DNA of 64,000 bases from positions 607,780 through 671,779 of the forward strand of contig CM001167.1 of NCBI GenBank assembly GCA_000212915.1. Reading direction: 5' to 3'. The DNA is from Bacteroides coprosuis DSM 18011. GTDB lineage: Bacteria; Bacteroidota; Bacteroidia; Bacteroidales; Bacteroidaceae. Each line of letters opens with the position of its first letter. The first letter of the stretch is position 1. The position numbers and the translations under genes are program-made. The notes under the pieces were generated by a model that was not told the DNA's origin, searched no databases, and saw nothing but the letters and a program-made list of their open reading frames with translations. Positions 53,972 through 63,386 of the stretch are shown here, piece by piece.

Positions 53972-53979
53972 TATTTTTG
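53972..53979 (+). promoter_or_regulatory. candidate pta-ackA promoter
   Basis: TATTTTTG fits TAnnTTTG, 44 nt before the pta ATG at 54024. A second identical octamer at 53901-53908 could be an alternative upstream promoter. Confidence 0.4.
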
Positions 53980-54023
53980 TGGAGAATAAATCTTTTCTAT
54001 TAATTGTAATAAAAAATATAATC

Positions 54024-55040
54024 ATGAGTTTAATTAATGAGATCGTAAAGCGTGCACAAGCAAAGCGTCAACGTATCGTCCTACCAGAAGGTACAGAAGA
54101 ACGTACGCTTAAAGCTGCTAATCAGGTTATAACTGATGGTATTGCTGATCTAATTCTTCTAGGTGATTCTGATGAGATTCACGCATTGTCAAAAAAATGG
54201 GGTTTAGGTAATATTGATAAAGCAACTATTATTGATCCCAAAAACTCTCCTAAGAAAGAAGAGTACGCTCAGTTACTTTGTGAGTTGCGTAAGAAAAAAG
54301 GTATGACTATAGAAGAGGCTCGTGAAAAAGTGCTTGATCCTCTTTATTATGGTTGCTTAATGATAAAGAATGGTGATGCTGATGGACAGTTGGCTGGTGC
54401 TCGAAACACAACTGGTAATGTACTTCGCCCTGCACTACAAATTATAAAGACTGCTCCTGGTATAAGTACTGTTTCTGGCGCGATGTTACTTCTAACTAAA
54501 GCTCCAGATTATGGTAAAAATGGTCTATTGTTGATGAGTGATGTTGCCGTAACTCCAGATCCAACAGCAGAACAATTAGCAGAAATTGCTATAACTACAG
54601 CAGAAACAGCTAAAGTAGTAGGTTGTATAGATGAGCCTAAAGTTGCTTTATTAAGCTTTTCTACTAAAGGTTCAGCAAAAAGTGAAGCTGTAGATAAAGT
54701 GGTTGAAGCAGTAAAACTAGCTAAAGCGAAAGCACCCCATATTCAACTAGACGGCGAGTTGCAAGCTGATGCGGCTTTAGTTCCATCAATTGGAGAAAGT
54801 AAAGCTCCAGGGTCTATAATAGCTGGTCATGCGAATGTTTTAATAGCTCCAAATCTTGAAGTAGGAAATATATCATATAAGTTGGTACAACGTTTAGGGA
54901 ATGCTGAAGCAGTTGGTCCTATTTTACAAGGTATTGCTTCACCAGTTAATGATCTTTCAAGAGGTTGTTCTATTAGCGATATTTATACGATGGTAGCTAT
55001 TACTGCAAATCAAGCTATTGCAGCTAATAATAAAAAATAA
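54024..55040 (+). CDS. pta: phosphate acetyltransferase
   Basis: Converts acetyl-CoA and phosphate to acetyl phosphate. 338 residues, the short single-domain form. Family strings are RIVLPEGTEERTLKAANQV near the N-terminus, DGQLAGARNTTGNVLRPALQIIKTAPGISTVSGAMLL, VALLSFSTKGSAKSEAVDKVVEA, LDGELQADAALVPSIGESKAPGSIIAGHANVLIAPNLEVGNISYKLVQR, and the closing SRGCSISDIYTMVAITANQA. I start at ATG 54024 (MSLINEIVKRAQ); the longer in-frame GTG at 53967 would overlap the promoter motif and adds an unrelated hydrophobic leader. ackA follows after 28 nt. Confidence 0.95.
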   Translation: MSLINEIVKRAQAKRQRIVLPEGTEERTLKAANQVITDGIADLILLGDSDEIHALSKKWGLGNIDKATIIDPKNSPKKEEYAQLLCELRKKKGMTIEEAREKVLDPLYYGCLMIKNGDADGQLAGARNTTGNVLRPALQIIKTAPGISTVSGAMLLLTKAPDYGKNGLLLMSDVAVTPDPTAEQLAEIAITTAETAKVVGCIDEPKVALLSFSTKGSAKSEAVDKVVEAVKLAKAKAPHIQLDGELQADAALVPSIGESKAPGSIIAGHANVLIAPNLEVGNISYKLVQRLGNAEAVGPILQGIASPVNDLSRGCSISDIYTMVAITANQAIAANNKK

Positions 55041-55068
55041 CTAACCTTATAAATACAAATACTATAAC

Positions 55069-56265
55069 ATGAAGATTTTAGTGTTGAACTGTGGAAGTTC
55101 ATCGATTAAGTACAAACTGTTTGATATGAGCAATGCTTCAGTAGCAGCTCAAGGGGGAATTGAAAAAATAGGACTTCCTGGTTCTTTTTTGAAGTTTACA
55201 TTACCATCAGGAGAAAAAGTAGTATTAGAGAAAGCGATACCAGAACATACCATTGGTATTGAGTTTATTCTTGAAACATTAGTAGGCAAGGAGTATGGCT
55301 GTATTTCATCTTTAGATGAAATCAAAGCTGTGGGACATCGTATAGTACATGGAGGTGAAAAATTCAACCAATCTGTCATTATCAATGATGAAGTAATTCG
55401 TCAAGTTGAGCAATGTTCAGATTTAGCTCCTTTGCACAACCCAGCCAATCTGAAAGGTGTAGCTACAATTAGTAAATTATTACCAAAAATTTCACAAGTA
55501 GGAGTTTTTGATACTGCATTTCATCAATCTATGCCAAGACATGCATTTATGTATGCTCTACCTTATGAATATTATAAGAAATATAGTGTGCGTCGTTATG
55601 GTTTCCATGGTACAAGCCATCGTTATGTAAGTATGCGTGCGATTGAAACTTTAGGATTAGATCCTAAAAATAATAAAATCATAACTTGCCATATTGGTAA
55701 CGGAGGCTCTATAACTGCTGTATTAAATGGAAAATCTGTTGATACATCAATGGGACTAACTCCTGTTGAAGGTTTGATGATGGGTACACGTTCTGGAGAT
55801 ATCGATGCTGGTGCATTAACATTCTTAATGGATAAAGAAAATCTTGATTCAGCTGGTGTTTCTTCACTTGTTAATAAGAAAAGTGGTATCTTAGGTATAT
55901 CAGGGGTGTCTTCTGATATGCGTGAGATTGATGCTGCTGCTGATAGTGGCAACGATCGTGCTATTCTTGGTAAAGAAATGTATTTCTATAGAATTAAGAA
56001 ATATATTGGAGCTTATGCTGCAGCTTTAGGTGGTGTAGACGCTATTATCTTTACTGGTGGAGTAGGTGAAAATTCTCCAGAATGTAGAGCAATTGCTTGT
56101 GATGGTTTACAATTCATAGGTGTTGAACTAGATGCAGAGAAGAATAAAGTAAGAGGTGATGAAAAGATTATCAGCTCAGATAATTCTAGAGTTAAAGTAG
56201 CTGTTATTCCTACAGATGAGGAATATATGATTGCTTTTGATACTAAGACTCTTTTAAACCTATAA
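55069..56265 (+). CDS. ackA: acetate kinase
   Basis: Makes ATP and acetate from acetyl phosphate; with pta it forms the main fermentative energy step. 398 residues, standard. Signatures: MKILVLNCGSSSIKYKLFDM, VGHRIVHGGEKFNQSV, GVFDTAFHQSMPRHAFMYALPYEYYKKYSVRRYGFHGTSHRYVS, ITCHIGNGGSITAVLNGKSVDTSMGLTPVEGLMMGTRSGDID, and DAIIFTGGVGENSPECR. It ends at a perfect palindromic terminator. Confidence 0.97.
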   Translation: MKILVLNCGSSSIKYKLFDMSNASVAAQGGIEKIGLPGSFLKFTLPSGEKVVLEKAIPEHTIGIEFILETLVGKEYGCISSLDEIKAVGHRIVHGGEKFNQSVIINDEVIRQVEQCSDLAPLHNPANLKGVATISKLLPKISQVGVFDTAFHQSMPRHAFMYALPYEYYKKYSVRRYGFHGTSHRYVSMRAIETLGLDPKNNKIITCHIGNGGSITAVLNGKSVDTSMGLTPVEGLMMGTRSGDIDAGALTFLMDKENLDSAGVSSLVNKKSGILGISGVSSDMREIDAAADSGNDRAILGKEMYFYRIKKYIGAYAAALGGVDAIIFTGGVGENSPECRAIACDGLQFIGVELDAEKNKVRGDEKIISSDNSRVKVAVIPTDEEYMIAFDTKTLLNL

Positions 56266-56319
56266 TATGGTTTTGTTTATAATATAACACAATGAATTCG
56301 TTTTGTTGTGATAAATAAG

Positions 56320-56347
56320 AAAAGCCCATCGAATTCGATGGGCTTTT
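56320..56347. terminator. bidirectional terminator between ackA and the DUF5020 gene
   Basis: A perfect 28-nt palindrome (aaaagcccatcgaa paired with ttcgatgggctttt) with T runs on both strands. It lies 54 nt after ackA and 45 nt after the end of the convergent glp operon. Confidence 0.9.
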
Positions 56348-56392
56348 TCATTAACTAACAATCTTATTAAACATGAAACTTATAATTACAAA

Positions 56393-57151
56393 CTAGAATA
56401 GGTCAAATGCTACTTGAATATTAGCGATGTTTTGCATAGGATTCCACATAGCCATTGCAGATACTGGAAGTTTAAACTTACCAATATTCAACACTTTTGA
56501 CGCAGTCATATTTACATTTACGATACCTGCTGTATCTCCATAGAAGTTAGCTTTTGTTCCTGAGTATTTGTCTAGAGCAAACGCTCCTGCAATACCAAAG
56601 TCTAAGTTAACAACATGGTGACGAAGTACAGGGCAGTCTAGAGAAACATAAGTAGAATATCTATTTTTTGTATTTAGATCAAAACCTCCTCTATCACGAC
56701 CAAATAAAACAGTTGCCCAACTTATTTTTAAAGGAAATTTTCCTTGAAATTGATAAGCTACTGCTAAGTCTAGAAAGTGTCCTGTTTCTCTTGCACTATA
56801 ATTAAATACTTTATCGTGATTCCAACCTGTTTCATTAGTAGAGAAATTATAAATATCCCATAAAGCTATGCTGAATCCAGCTTTTTCAAAGCTTACGTAA
56901 TAATCAAATTCTCTATATACTCCGTTGAAACTAGCTGCACCCCATAAACCTGCTTTAAACATTTTGTTTTTATCAAATACATGAATATCAACATCTGCTA
57001 AAGCTGCATTAGTTACTTGTTGCCCTCTCAATAAGTGCATGTTTTTAACTTGTAGAGAGAAGTCGATTGGCGCATCTGTAAGCTCTTGAGAAAATCCAGG
57101 GATACAGAACAGAGCTAAAAGGAGTGTTAAAAAACAATATTTAGTTTTCAT
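56393..57151 (-). CDS. DUF5020 outer-membrane beta-barrel protein, end of glp operon
   Basis: 252 residues with signal peptide (MKTKYCFLTLLLALFCIPGFSQ). The mature part alternates polar and apolar residues and is rich in aromatic end-of-strand residues (FKAGLWGAASFNGVYREFDYYVSFEKAGFSIALWDIYNFS; LDLAVAYQFQGKFPLKISWATVLFGRDRGG), ending in VAFDLF as outer-membrane barrels do. DUF5020 is related to Tsx-like nucleoside channels as I recall. It starts 18 nt behind glpF, so an outer-membrane channel for glycerol or glycerophosphate compounds is a reasonable inference. Confidence 0.8.
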   Translation of the reverse strand: MKTKYCFLTLLLALFCIPGFSQELTDAPIDFSLQVKNMHLLRGQQVTNAALADVDIHVFDKNKMFKAGLWGAASFNGVYREFDYYVSFEKAGFSIALWDIYNFSTNETGWNHDKVFNYSARETGHFLDLAVAYQFQGKFPLKISWATVLFGRDRGGFDLNTKNRYSTYVSLDCPVLRHHVVNLDFGIAGAFALDKYSGTKANFYGDTAGIVNVNMTASKVLNIGKFKLPVSAMAMWNPMQNIANIQVAFDLF

Positions 57152-57169
57152 TGTCGTTTTGTGTTTAGA

Positions 57170-57886
57170 TTAAATAATTGCATAATTAGTAAAAAGCATG
57201 TAAGTACCTACGGCAAGTAATGTACCTATGATAGGACCAACAATTGGTACCCATGCATAACCCCAGTCACTATCTCTTTTGCCTTTAATAGGTAGTAATG
57301 CGTGAGCGATACGAGGAGGAAGGTCACGAGCAGGGTTGATCGCATATCCAGTAGGACCACCTAATGACATACCAATGACAACGATTACCATAGCTACAGG
57401 GAAAGGGCCAGCTATTTTAGCTCCTCCTGCAAGGTATATACCCATAATAAGTACGTAAGTACCAATGGCTTCCGCTACACAGTTATAGAAGGGGCTTCTT
57501 ATCTCTGGAGCTGTACAGAACACCCAAAGTTTTTTATCTGCACTTTCTTCTTTGTCAAAATGAGGTTTGTAGACTAAATAAACTAAGCATGCTCCTAAAA
57601 AACCACCAAGAAGTTGTGCTATAGTATATCCAATAACAGTGCTAATAGTTCCATCAAATAAGCCAGCCATATATAAGCCGAGAGTAACAACGGGGTTTAA
57701 GTGTCCACCCGAGTCACCTGCAACATAAGCGCCTACAAATACTGCTAGCCCCCATGCAAATGTTACTACTATCCAGCCAGCATTCTGACCTTTTGTTCCT
57801 TTTAATAAATTGTTTGCTACTACCCCGTCACCTAGGAGTATAAGCATTGCTGTCCCGAAAAATTCGAGAATAAATCTTGAGTCCAT
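57170..57886 (-). CDS. glpF: glycerol facilitator (aquaglyceroporin)
   Basis: 238 residues, six transmembrane helices with two half-helices. The two pore motifs are GGHLNPVVTLGLYMAG (NPV in place of the first NPA) and GYAINPARDLPPRIAHALLP. The Asp after the second NPAR marks the glycerol-conducting branch over strict water channels. It conducts glycerol across the inner membrane; GlpK traps it. It lies between glpK (28-nt gap) and the DUF5020 barrel gene. Confidence 0.93.
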   Translation of the reverse strand: MDSRFILEFFGTAMLILLGDGVVANNLLKGTKGQNAGWIVVTFAWGLAVFVGAYVAGDSGGHLNPVVTLGLYMAGLFDGTISTVIGYTIAQLLGGFLGACLVYLVYKPHFDKEESADKKLWVFCTAPEIRSPFYNCVAEAIGTYVLIMGIYLAGGAKIAGPFPVAMVIVVIGMSLGGPTGYAINPARDLPPRIAHALLPIKGKRDSDWGYAWVPIVGPIIGTLLAVGTYMLFTNYAII

Positions 57887-57914
57887 ATTATTTATAGTAT
57901 TAGATAGGTTAATC

Positions 57915-59402
57915 TTATTTTACCCAGTCTTGTGAACGGTAAATTGCTGCTGCCCATTTGCGTTTAGCTAACTGCATGTCGTGTTGAGCATCTGGTTCAA
58001 ATGTGCTATCAACAGTCCATTGTTTTTTAACTTCATCAATATTTTCCCAGAAGCCTACAGCTAGACCAGCCAAATATGCTGCACCTAAAGCTGTTGTTTC
58101 TATCGTATGAGGGCGAATAACTGTTTGTGCTAGTACATCGGATTGGAATTGCATTAATAGATTGTTTCTAGATGCACCACCGTCAACACGAAGTTCTTTA
58201 AGACCGATACCTGCGTCTAAGATCATGGCATTAATTACGTCCATAGATTGATAAGCTATACCTTCAAGGGCTGCTCTAGCAATATGTGCTGCTGTAGTAC
58301 CTCTGGATAATCCAACAATAGTACCACGAGCATATTGATCCCAATATGGAGCGCCTAAACCTGTTAATGCAGGAACAAAGTATACATCTCCACAATCAGG
58401 TACTTTACGTGCCAATTCTTCTATTTCTGATGAAGATTTAATGATTCCTAGACCATCACGAAGCCATTGAACAATTGCCCCTCCCATGAAAATACTACCT
58501 TCCAATGCATAGGTAACTTTATTGCCTATTTTCCATGCAATAGTACTAACTAAGTTGTTTTTTGAAATTACAGGTTCTTCTCCTGTGTTCATTAAGATAA
58601 AGCAACCAGTTCCGTATGTGTTTTTAACCATACCTGGTTCAATACACATTTGTCCAAATAAAGCTGCTTGCTGGTCACCTGCTATACCTGAAATAGGAAC
58701 TTTATGAGCAAAAATTGTAGTTTTTGTATGACCATAAATTTCACTTGATGATGCTACTTCAGGAAGCATTGCTTCAGGTATATCAAACAATTTAAGTAGG
58801 TCTTTATCCCATTCCAAAGTGTGAATGTTGAATAACATTGTTCGAGATGCATTGGTAACATCAGTAACATGTCTTTCTCCACGTGTTAATTGCCAAACGA
58901 TCCAGCTATCTACTGTACCGAATGCTAGTTCTCCTTTTTCTGCTCTTTCACGTGCTCCTTCAACATTGTCCAAAATCCATTTAACTTTAGTAGCACTAAA
59001 ATAAGCATCAATAATAAGACCTGTTTTGTCTTTAATAAAAGGAATAAGTTCTGCTTCTTTTAATTTATCACAATACTCAGCTGTTCTACGGTCTTGCCAA
59101 ACAATAGCATTGTAGATAGGATCACCTGTTGCTTTATCCCATACGATAGTAGTTTCACGTTGATTGGTAATACCAATACCTGCAATGTATTTTCCATTGA
59201 TACCTATTTTGGTGATAGCTTCTGCTGCAACAGAGGCTAATGAAGACCAAATTTCGTGAGGATCATGTTCTACCCATCCACTTTGTGGAAAATATTGGGT
59301 GAATTCTTTTTGAGCAACAGAACATATTTCACCTGAGTGATTAAAAACAATTGCTCTGGAACTTGTAGTCCCTGCGTCGAATGCTAAAATGTACTTTTCC
59401 AT
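57915..59402 (-). CDS. glpK: glycerol kinase
   Basis: FGGY-family kinase, 495 residues, making sn-glycerol-3-phosphate. Signatures: [122 protein letters not shown], and [21 protein letters not shown]. The length and all active-site blocks are standard. It is the second gene of the glpD-glpK-glpF-DUF5020 operon (37 nt behind glpD). Confidence 0.97.
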   Translation of the reverse strand: MEKYILAFDAGTTSSRAIVFNHSGEICSVAQKEFTQYFPQSGWVEHDPHEIWSSLASVAAEAITKIGINGKYIAGIGITNQRETTIVWDKATGDPIYNAIVWQDRRTAEYCDKLKEAELIPFIKDKTGLIIDAYFSATKVKWILDNVEGARERAEKGELAFGTVDSWIVWQLTRGERHVTDVTNASRTMLFNIHTLEWDKDLLKLFDIPEAMLPEVASSSEIYGHTKTTIFAHKVPISGIAGDQQAALFGQMCIEPGMVKNTYGTGCFILMNTGEEPVISKNNLVSTIAWKIGNKVTYALEGSIFMGGAIVQWLRDGLGIIKSSSEIEELARKVPDCGDVYFVPALTGLGAPYWDQYARGTIVGLSRGTTAAHIARAALEGIAYQSMDVINAMILDAGIGLKELRVDGGASRNNLLMQFQSDVLAQTVIRPHTIETTALGAAYLAGLAVGFWENIDEVKKQWTVDSTFEPDAQHDMQLAKRKWAAAIYRSQDWVK

Positions 59403-59439
59403 ACTTGTATTAAATTAAGGTATTAATTTAGTTCTATAT

Positions 59440-61023
59440 TTATTTTTTAGGTTTATACGGAGTTAGCAGATAGTTTTGAGCTAATTCGATAAAATCATTT
59501 ATTTGTTGGTTTTCCCAATCTTTGTCTTTATTCATTTCTTTAGCCATAATGCTTGCGACTTTTGGTGCAATGTCTATTGCTGCCCTGGCGTCAAGGAATA
59601 GAGCTCTGAGCCGTCTAGCAAGGACATCTTCAATTGTAAGTGCCATTTCATGGTGTACAGCCCATACAACTTCTGCTTTTATAAAGTCAAAACGAGGGTG
59701 AAGAGTATCTCTTAGTTCGGGTTGATTATCACAAAGTTCTTGAATCTTTTTTAAATCAGACCCATATACATAGCTAAAGTTAGAGTGATCTGTTGTCGTT
59801 TGGTATCCATGAATCCTTAAATTTTTAGAAACACACGCTTTGTTTTCGAGGTGACATACCTCAATAGCTTTATCTAAGGTTTCTTCAGCCATCTCTCTAT
59901 AAGTAGTCCATTTTCCTCCTGTTACTGTCACTAATCCACTATCAGAAGCTATTATTTTATGACTTCTTGATATTTCTTTTGTTGAATTACTACCTTTTTT
60001 AGGAGCAGCAAGTGGTCTTAGTCCAGCAAACACCGATAATACATCTTCTTTGGTTGGCTGTTTCTCTAGGTATTGACCAGCCGTTTTCAGTATAAAGTCT
60101 ACTTCTTCTTCAAGTGCTACTGGCTCAAGAACAAACTCCTTTAGGGGAGTATCAGTAGTTCCTAAGATGGCTTTCCCGTGCCATGGAACTCCGAATAAAA
60201 CACGGCCATCACTGGTTTTTGGAATCATAATTGCAGAGTCCCCTCCTAGAAATGATTGATCTACAACCAAATGAACACCTTGGCTAGGGCGTACAATATT
60301 ATCATCCTCAGGCGTATCCATTTGTAGTATTTTATCTACAAAAATGCCTGTAGCATTAATAATTGATTTTGCTTTTATCGTAAATTCTTGATTGGTTATT
60401 TTATCAATCGCTGTAACCCCATTGAGTGTGGCATTTGTGTTTTTTGTTAAAGAAGTAACTTCTATATAATTTGCGGCAGTAGCATCATGTTCTATTGCTG
60501 TTTGTAGAAGATTAATAGCTAAACGTGCATCATCAAATTGCCCGTCATAGTAAACTACTCCACCTTTTAAGTTTGATTGTTTAATTTGAGGAATTTCTTT
60601 TAGAACTGTATTCTTTTTAAGAGGTTTAGACCTTCCCAAGGTTCTTGAACCAGAGAGAATATCATAGACTGTCAGTCCTATTGTATAGAAAGGTTTTTCC
60701 CACCACTTATAGTTTCCGATGATGAACCGTTGACTCTTAAATAGATGAGGAGCATTTTGTTTCAATCGGCCTCTCTCGCGTAAAGCTTCAATAACTAAGC
60801 TAACATCGCCTTGTGCTAAATATCTAACTCCACCATGTACTAATTTGGTACTTCGGCTAGATGTCGATTTAGCAAAATCATGTTGTTCTAGTAATAAAGT
60901 CTTATATCCGCGTGAAGCAGCATCGACCGCTAAGCCTAATCCAGTAGCACCGCCACCGATAATTAAGACATCCCATAATGTTTCGGGATTCGCGATCTTA
61001 TTAATTTGATCACTTCGCTTCAT
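59440..61023 (-). CDS. glpD: FAD-dependent glycerol-3-phosphate dehydrogenase
   Basis: 527 residues. The FAD-binding motif is LIIGGGATGLGLAVDAASRGYKTLLLEQHDFAKSTSSRSTKLVHGGVRYL, followed by IVRPSQGVHLVVDQSFL, VLFGVPWHGKAILGTTDTPL, and ISRSHKIIASDSGLVTVTGGKWTTYREMAEE. The C-terminal part is the GlpD-type DAO_C domain with no [2Fe-2S] BFD-like module, which argues for GlpD over GlpA. It oxidises G3P to dihydroxyacetone phosphate and reduces quinone at the inner membrane. It heads the operon; a candidate -7 box lies 30 nt upstream. A second system, glpBC, lies across the regulator gene. Confidence 0.92.
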   Translation of the reverse strand: MKRSDQINKIANPETLWDVLIIGGGATGLGLAVDAASRGYKTLLLEQHDFAKSTSSRSTKLVHGGVRYLAQGDVSLVIEALRERGRLKQNAPHLFKSQRFIIGNYKWWEKPFYTIGLTVYDILSGSRTLGRSKPLKKNTVLKEIPQIKQSNLKGGVVYYDGQFDDARLAINLLQTAIEHDATAANYIEVTSLTKNTNATLNGVTAIDKITNQEFTIKAKSIINATGIFVDKILQMDTPEDDNIVRPSQGVHLVVDQSFLGGDSAIMIPKTSDGRVLFGVPWHGKAILGTTDTPLKEFVLEPVALEEEVDFILKTAGQYLEKQPTKEDVLSVFAGLRPLAAPKKGSNSTKEISRSHKIIASDSGLVTVTGGKWTTYREMAEETLDKAIEVCHLENKACVSKNLRIHGYQTTTDHSNFSYVYGSDLKKIQELCDNQPELRDTLHPRFDFIKAEVVWAVHHEMALTIEDVLARRLRALFLDARAAIDIAPKVASIMAKEMNKDKDWENQQINDFIELAQNYLLTPYKPKK

Positions 61024-61052
61024 ATCAATACATTGTTAGAGGTTAACTACCT

Positions 61053-61060
61053 CAAATGTA
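61053..61060 (-). promoter_or_regulatory. candidate glpDKF promoter
   Basis: Plus-strand CAAATGTA reads TACATTTG on the minus strand (TAnnTTTG), 30 nt before the glpD ATG. CAAA at 61085-61088 (minus-strand TTTG) is a possible -33 box, spacing 24 nt. Confidence 0.5.
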
Positions 61061-61332
61061 GAAAATCAAATTTATATTAACAAGCAAAATCGTAAATAAA
61101 AGTAATATATCGAAAGTATATTTTTGAATATCGCAACATATTGAGTTTTGAATATTCTATTATGCTTTCGGATTGTGTAATTATTTGTATTTCTATTTTC
61201 GTTTTTATAAAATAAAAGTGTAACTTTGATATAAACATAAAAATAGGGCAAGTAAAATGCTTTTATTTGCTTTTATAAGTATAAGATTATTCACATAAAG
61301 CGTTAGATACTAATACTATAACACTGTTTGAT
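61061..61332. promoter_or_regulatory. divergent regulatory region glpD / DeoR-family gene
   Basis: This AT-rich stretch of the 309-nt gap carries both divergent promoters. On the plus strand TAACTTTG at 61221-61228 fits TAnnTTTG and would drive the regulator gene with a leader of about 100 nt. No other gene is seen. Operator sites for the DeoR protein are expected here but I could not define one. Confidence 0.45.
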
Positions 61333-62097
61333 ATGGGAAATATTGCTCAAAGACATAAGTATATTCTTGACGAATTAAAGAAGGATGGCTTTGTCAAAGT
61401 ACAAGATTTAAGTAGAAATCTTGATGTTTCGGAAGTTACGATTCGAAAAGATTTGCGATTGCTAGAAAGTAAGAAACTTTTGATTCGTAATCATGGTAGT
61501 GCAAGTGCGCTAAGTTCCTTAATTACAGATAGACACGTCGATGAAAAAGAGAAACTTTATATTGAGGAGAAAAGACGCATCGCTGAAGCTGCAAATAATA
61601 TGTTAGAGCCCAATGATAAGATTATTATTGCGTCAGGAACTACACTTCTTACTTTTGCTAATCACATTGATATGCAAAAACATTTAACAGCTATAACTTC
61701 TTCTGTGAAAGTATCGTTAACTCTTTGCTATCACCCCAATATAGAGGTAGTACAATTAGGAGGCAGTATGAGAAAAAACTCGGTTTCTGTTATTGGACAT
61801 TATGCCGAACAAATATTAGGAACTTTAGCTTGTAATAAGCTTTTCATAGGAGTAGATGGTATTGATTTAAATTACGGATTAACTACAAGTAATATGAATG
61901 AAGCTTATATCAATCAAAAAATGATAGAAGTTTCGGATAAAGTTATTGTGCTAACCGATTCATCAAAGTTTGGACAAAGAGGTTTTTGTAAGATTTGTGA
62001 TTTTAATAATATACATCAAATCATTACAGATACAAATGCTCCCGCTCACATGGTAGAAATGATTCGTGAGATGGGAATAGAAGTTACATTAGTGTAA
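61333..62097 (+). CDS. DeoR/GlpR-family transcriptional regulator
   Basis: 254 residues. N-terminal winged helix (RHKYILDELKKDGFVKVQDLSRNLDVSEVTIRKDLRLLESKKLLIRNHGSAS, residues about 5-57) with the DeoR signature V-S-x-x-T-I-R-K-D-L. The C-terminal sugar-phosphate-binding DeoRC domain is seen in DKIIIASGTTLLTFANHI, LTAITSSVKVSLTL, VVQLGGSMRKNSVSVIGHYAEQIL, KLFIGVDGIDLNYGLTTSNMNEAYINQKMIEVSDKVIVLTDSSKFGQRGF. It sits between the two glycerol-3-phosphate gene groups, so a GlpR role with G3P as inducer is likely. Confidence 0.9.
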   Translation: MGNIAQRHKYILDELKKDGFVKVQDLSRNLDVSEVTIRKDLRLLESKKLLIRNHGSASALSSLITDRHVDEKEKLYIEEKRRIAEAANNMLEPNDKIIIASGTTLLTFANHIDMQKHLTAITSSVKVSLTLCYHPNIEVVQLGGSMRKNSVSVIGHYAEQILGTLACNKLFIGVDGIDLNYGLTTSNMNEAYINQKMIEVSDKVIVLTDSSKFGQRGFCKICDFNNIHQIITDTNAPAHMVEMIREMGIEVTLV

Positions 62098-62119
62098 ATA
62101 AGTTCTCTCTATACGATAC

Positions 62120-62157
62120 AAAAACAAAAGCAGTGAAATTTCACTGCTTTTGTTTTT
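62120..62157. terminator. bidirectional terminator, 38-nt perfect palindrome
   Basis: aaaaacaaaagcagtgaaa (62120-62138) and tttcactgcttttgttttt (62139-62157) are exact reverse complements with no spacer. It lies 22 nt after the regulator gene and directly abuts the glpC stop codon, serving both convergent genes. Confidence 0.9.
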
Positions 62158-62158
62158 A

Positions 62159-63379
62159 CTAGTCTTCTAGTGCTTTTGCTAAAATCGAAATGGGATGTTC
62201 GCATTTCGCACTAGTAGACATCTCAATTTGCCACTTACAGGTTTCACAGTCGGTGACTACATAATCAATATCACTTTCTTCAATCTGTCTAAATAATGGA
62301 TCACCGATATCTTGTGAAGTTTTATAATTTTCTTTCTTAAATCCGTATGTTCCTGCTATACCGCAGCAGTTAGAGTCTAATACTGTTAATTCAATATTAG
62401 GAATCAATTTTAATAGCTCAATAGAGTAATATGCCCAGCCTAATTTTTCCATATGGCAAGGTGTGTGATAAGCTACTTTTATTTTTTTATTCCCTACTTT
62501 AAGCTTTTTATCTGATTGGCTTAGCAGGCGATAGATATATCTAGTAGCTAGCTCTACTTGGTCTTTAACATCTTTATTGTCTATGTTTAATAAGTGAGGA
62601 TACTCATCTCGAATAGTAAAGGTACAAGTAGATGAAGTGGCTACTACAGGGCGCTTCTTTTCTAATACTGATTCTCTAATTGCTGAAATGTTAACGTTAG
62701 CTTGCTTCTTAGCTTGGTTAATTAATCCATTTGAAATTAAGGCAACACCACAACACTTTTCTTTGCTAAGTAGTTGTACACCGATACCTAATGCATTAAA
62801 TACCTTAATCATATCTTTACCTAACTGTGGATTGTTGTAGTTTACATAACAACCATGGAAATAACTTACTTGATCAGTATATTTATCTTGTTCTTTTTGA
62901 GCATTCTTTTTATACCATGATTCAAAAGTTCCAAATGCATACTTAGGAAATGTTCTGTGATGATCAATCTTAAGAGTTTTATCTAGGACTACTTTGGTCG
63001 CTTTTAACCCTAATATAGGGTTTAGGATAGGAGCAAATGGAGTAGCTAATGTTCCCATAATATCAGTATTAGCCAATAGCATATCTCTTAGTTTTGGCTT
63101 TTTCTTGCTGTATTTAATACGAGCTGATTGAATGATATCCCCGATTTTTACATTGGATGGGCATGCTACTTCACATCGCTTACAATTAAGACAGTACTTC
63201 AAAGCCTCGTCATAAAAATCAGCTTTTTTTAAGCGTAAACGCTCTCCATCAGGTCCGGCTTGTTTGGGGCCTGGGTAGTTGGGATTTACTTTTGCTACAG
63301 GGCAATATACAGTACAAATTGTACATTTAATGCATTGCTCAAAGTTATTGTTACTTATATTATATTCTTGGAGTTTCAT
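62159..63379 (-). CDS. glpC: anaerobic glycerol-3-phosphate dehydrogenase subunit C
   Basis: 406 residues. Two ferredoxin-type clusters are bound by C16-x2-C19-x2-C22-x3-C26 (CIKCTICTVYCP) and by CLNCKRCEVACP (about 62-72). Two CCG heterodisulfide-reductase-like modules follow (SKEKCCGVALISNGL; SNCCGIAGTYGFK). GlpC anchors the GlpAB dehydrogenase and passes electrons to menaquinone in anaerobes. It starts 7 nt behind glpB; glpA would be expected upstream of glpB, beyond the window. Confidence 0.93.
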   Translation of the reverse strand: MKLQEYNISNNNFEQCIKCTICTVYCPVAKVNPNYPGPKQAGPDGERLRLKKADFYDEALKYCLNCKRCEVACPSNVKIGDIIQSARIKYSKKKPKLRDMLLANTDIMGTLATPFAPILNPILGLKATKVVLDKTLKIDHHRTFPKYAFGTFESWYKKNAQKEQDKYTDQVSYFHGCYVNYNNPQLGKDMIKVFNALGIGVQLLSKEKCCGVALISNGLINQAKKQANVNISAIRESVLEKKRPVVATSSTCTFTIRDEYPHLLNIDNKDVKDQVELATRYIYRLLSQSDKKLKVGNKKIKVAYHTPCHMEKLGWAYYSIELLKLIPNIELTVLDSNCCGIAGTYGFKKENYKTSQDIGDPLFRQIEESDIDYVVTDCETCKWQIEMSTSAKCEHPISILAKALED

Positions 63380-63386
63380 ATGCTTC

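Noticed and set aside
53967-54023. Upstream extension of pta from GTG
   Set aside because: It overlaps the candidate -7 box and adds residues foreign to the family; ATG 54024 gives the expected N-terminus.
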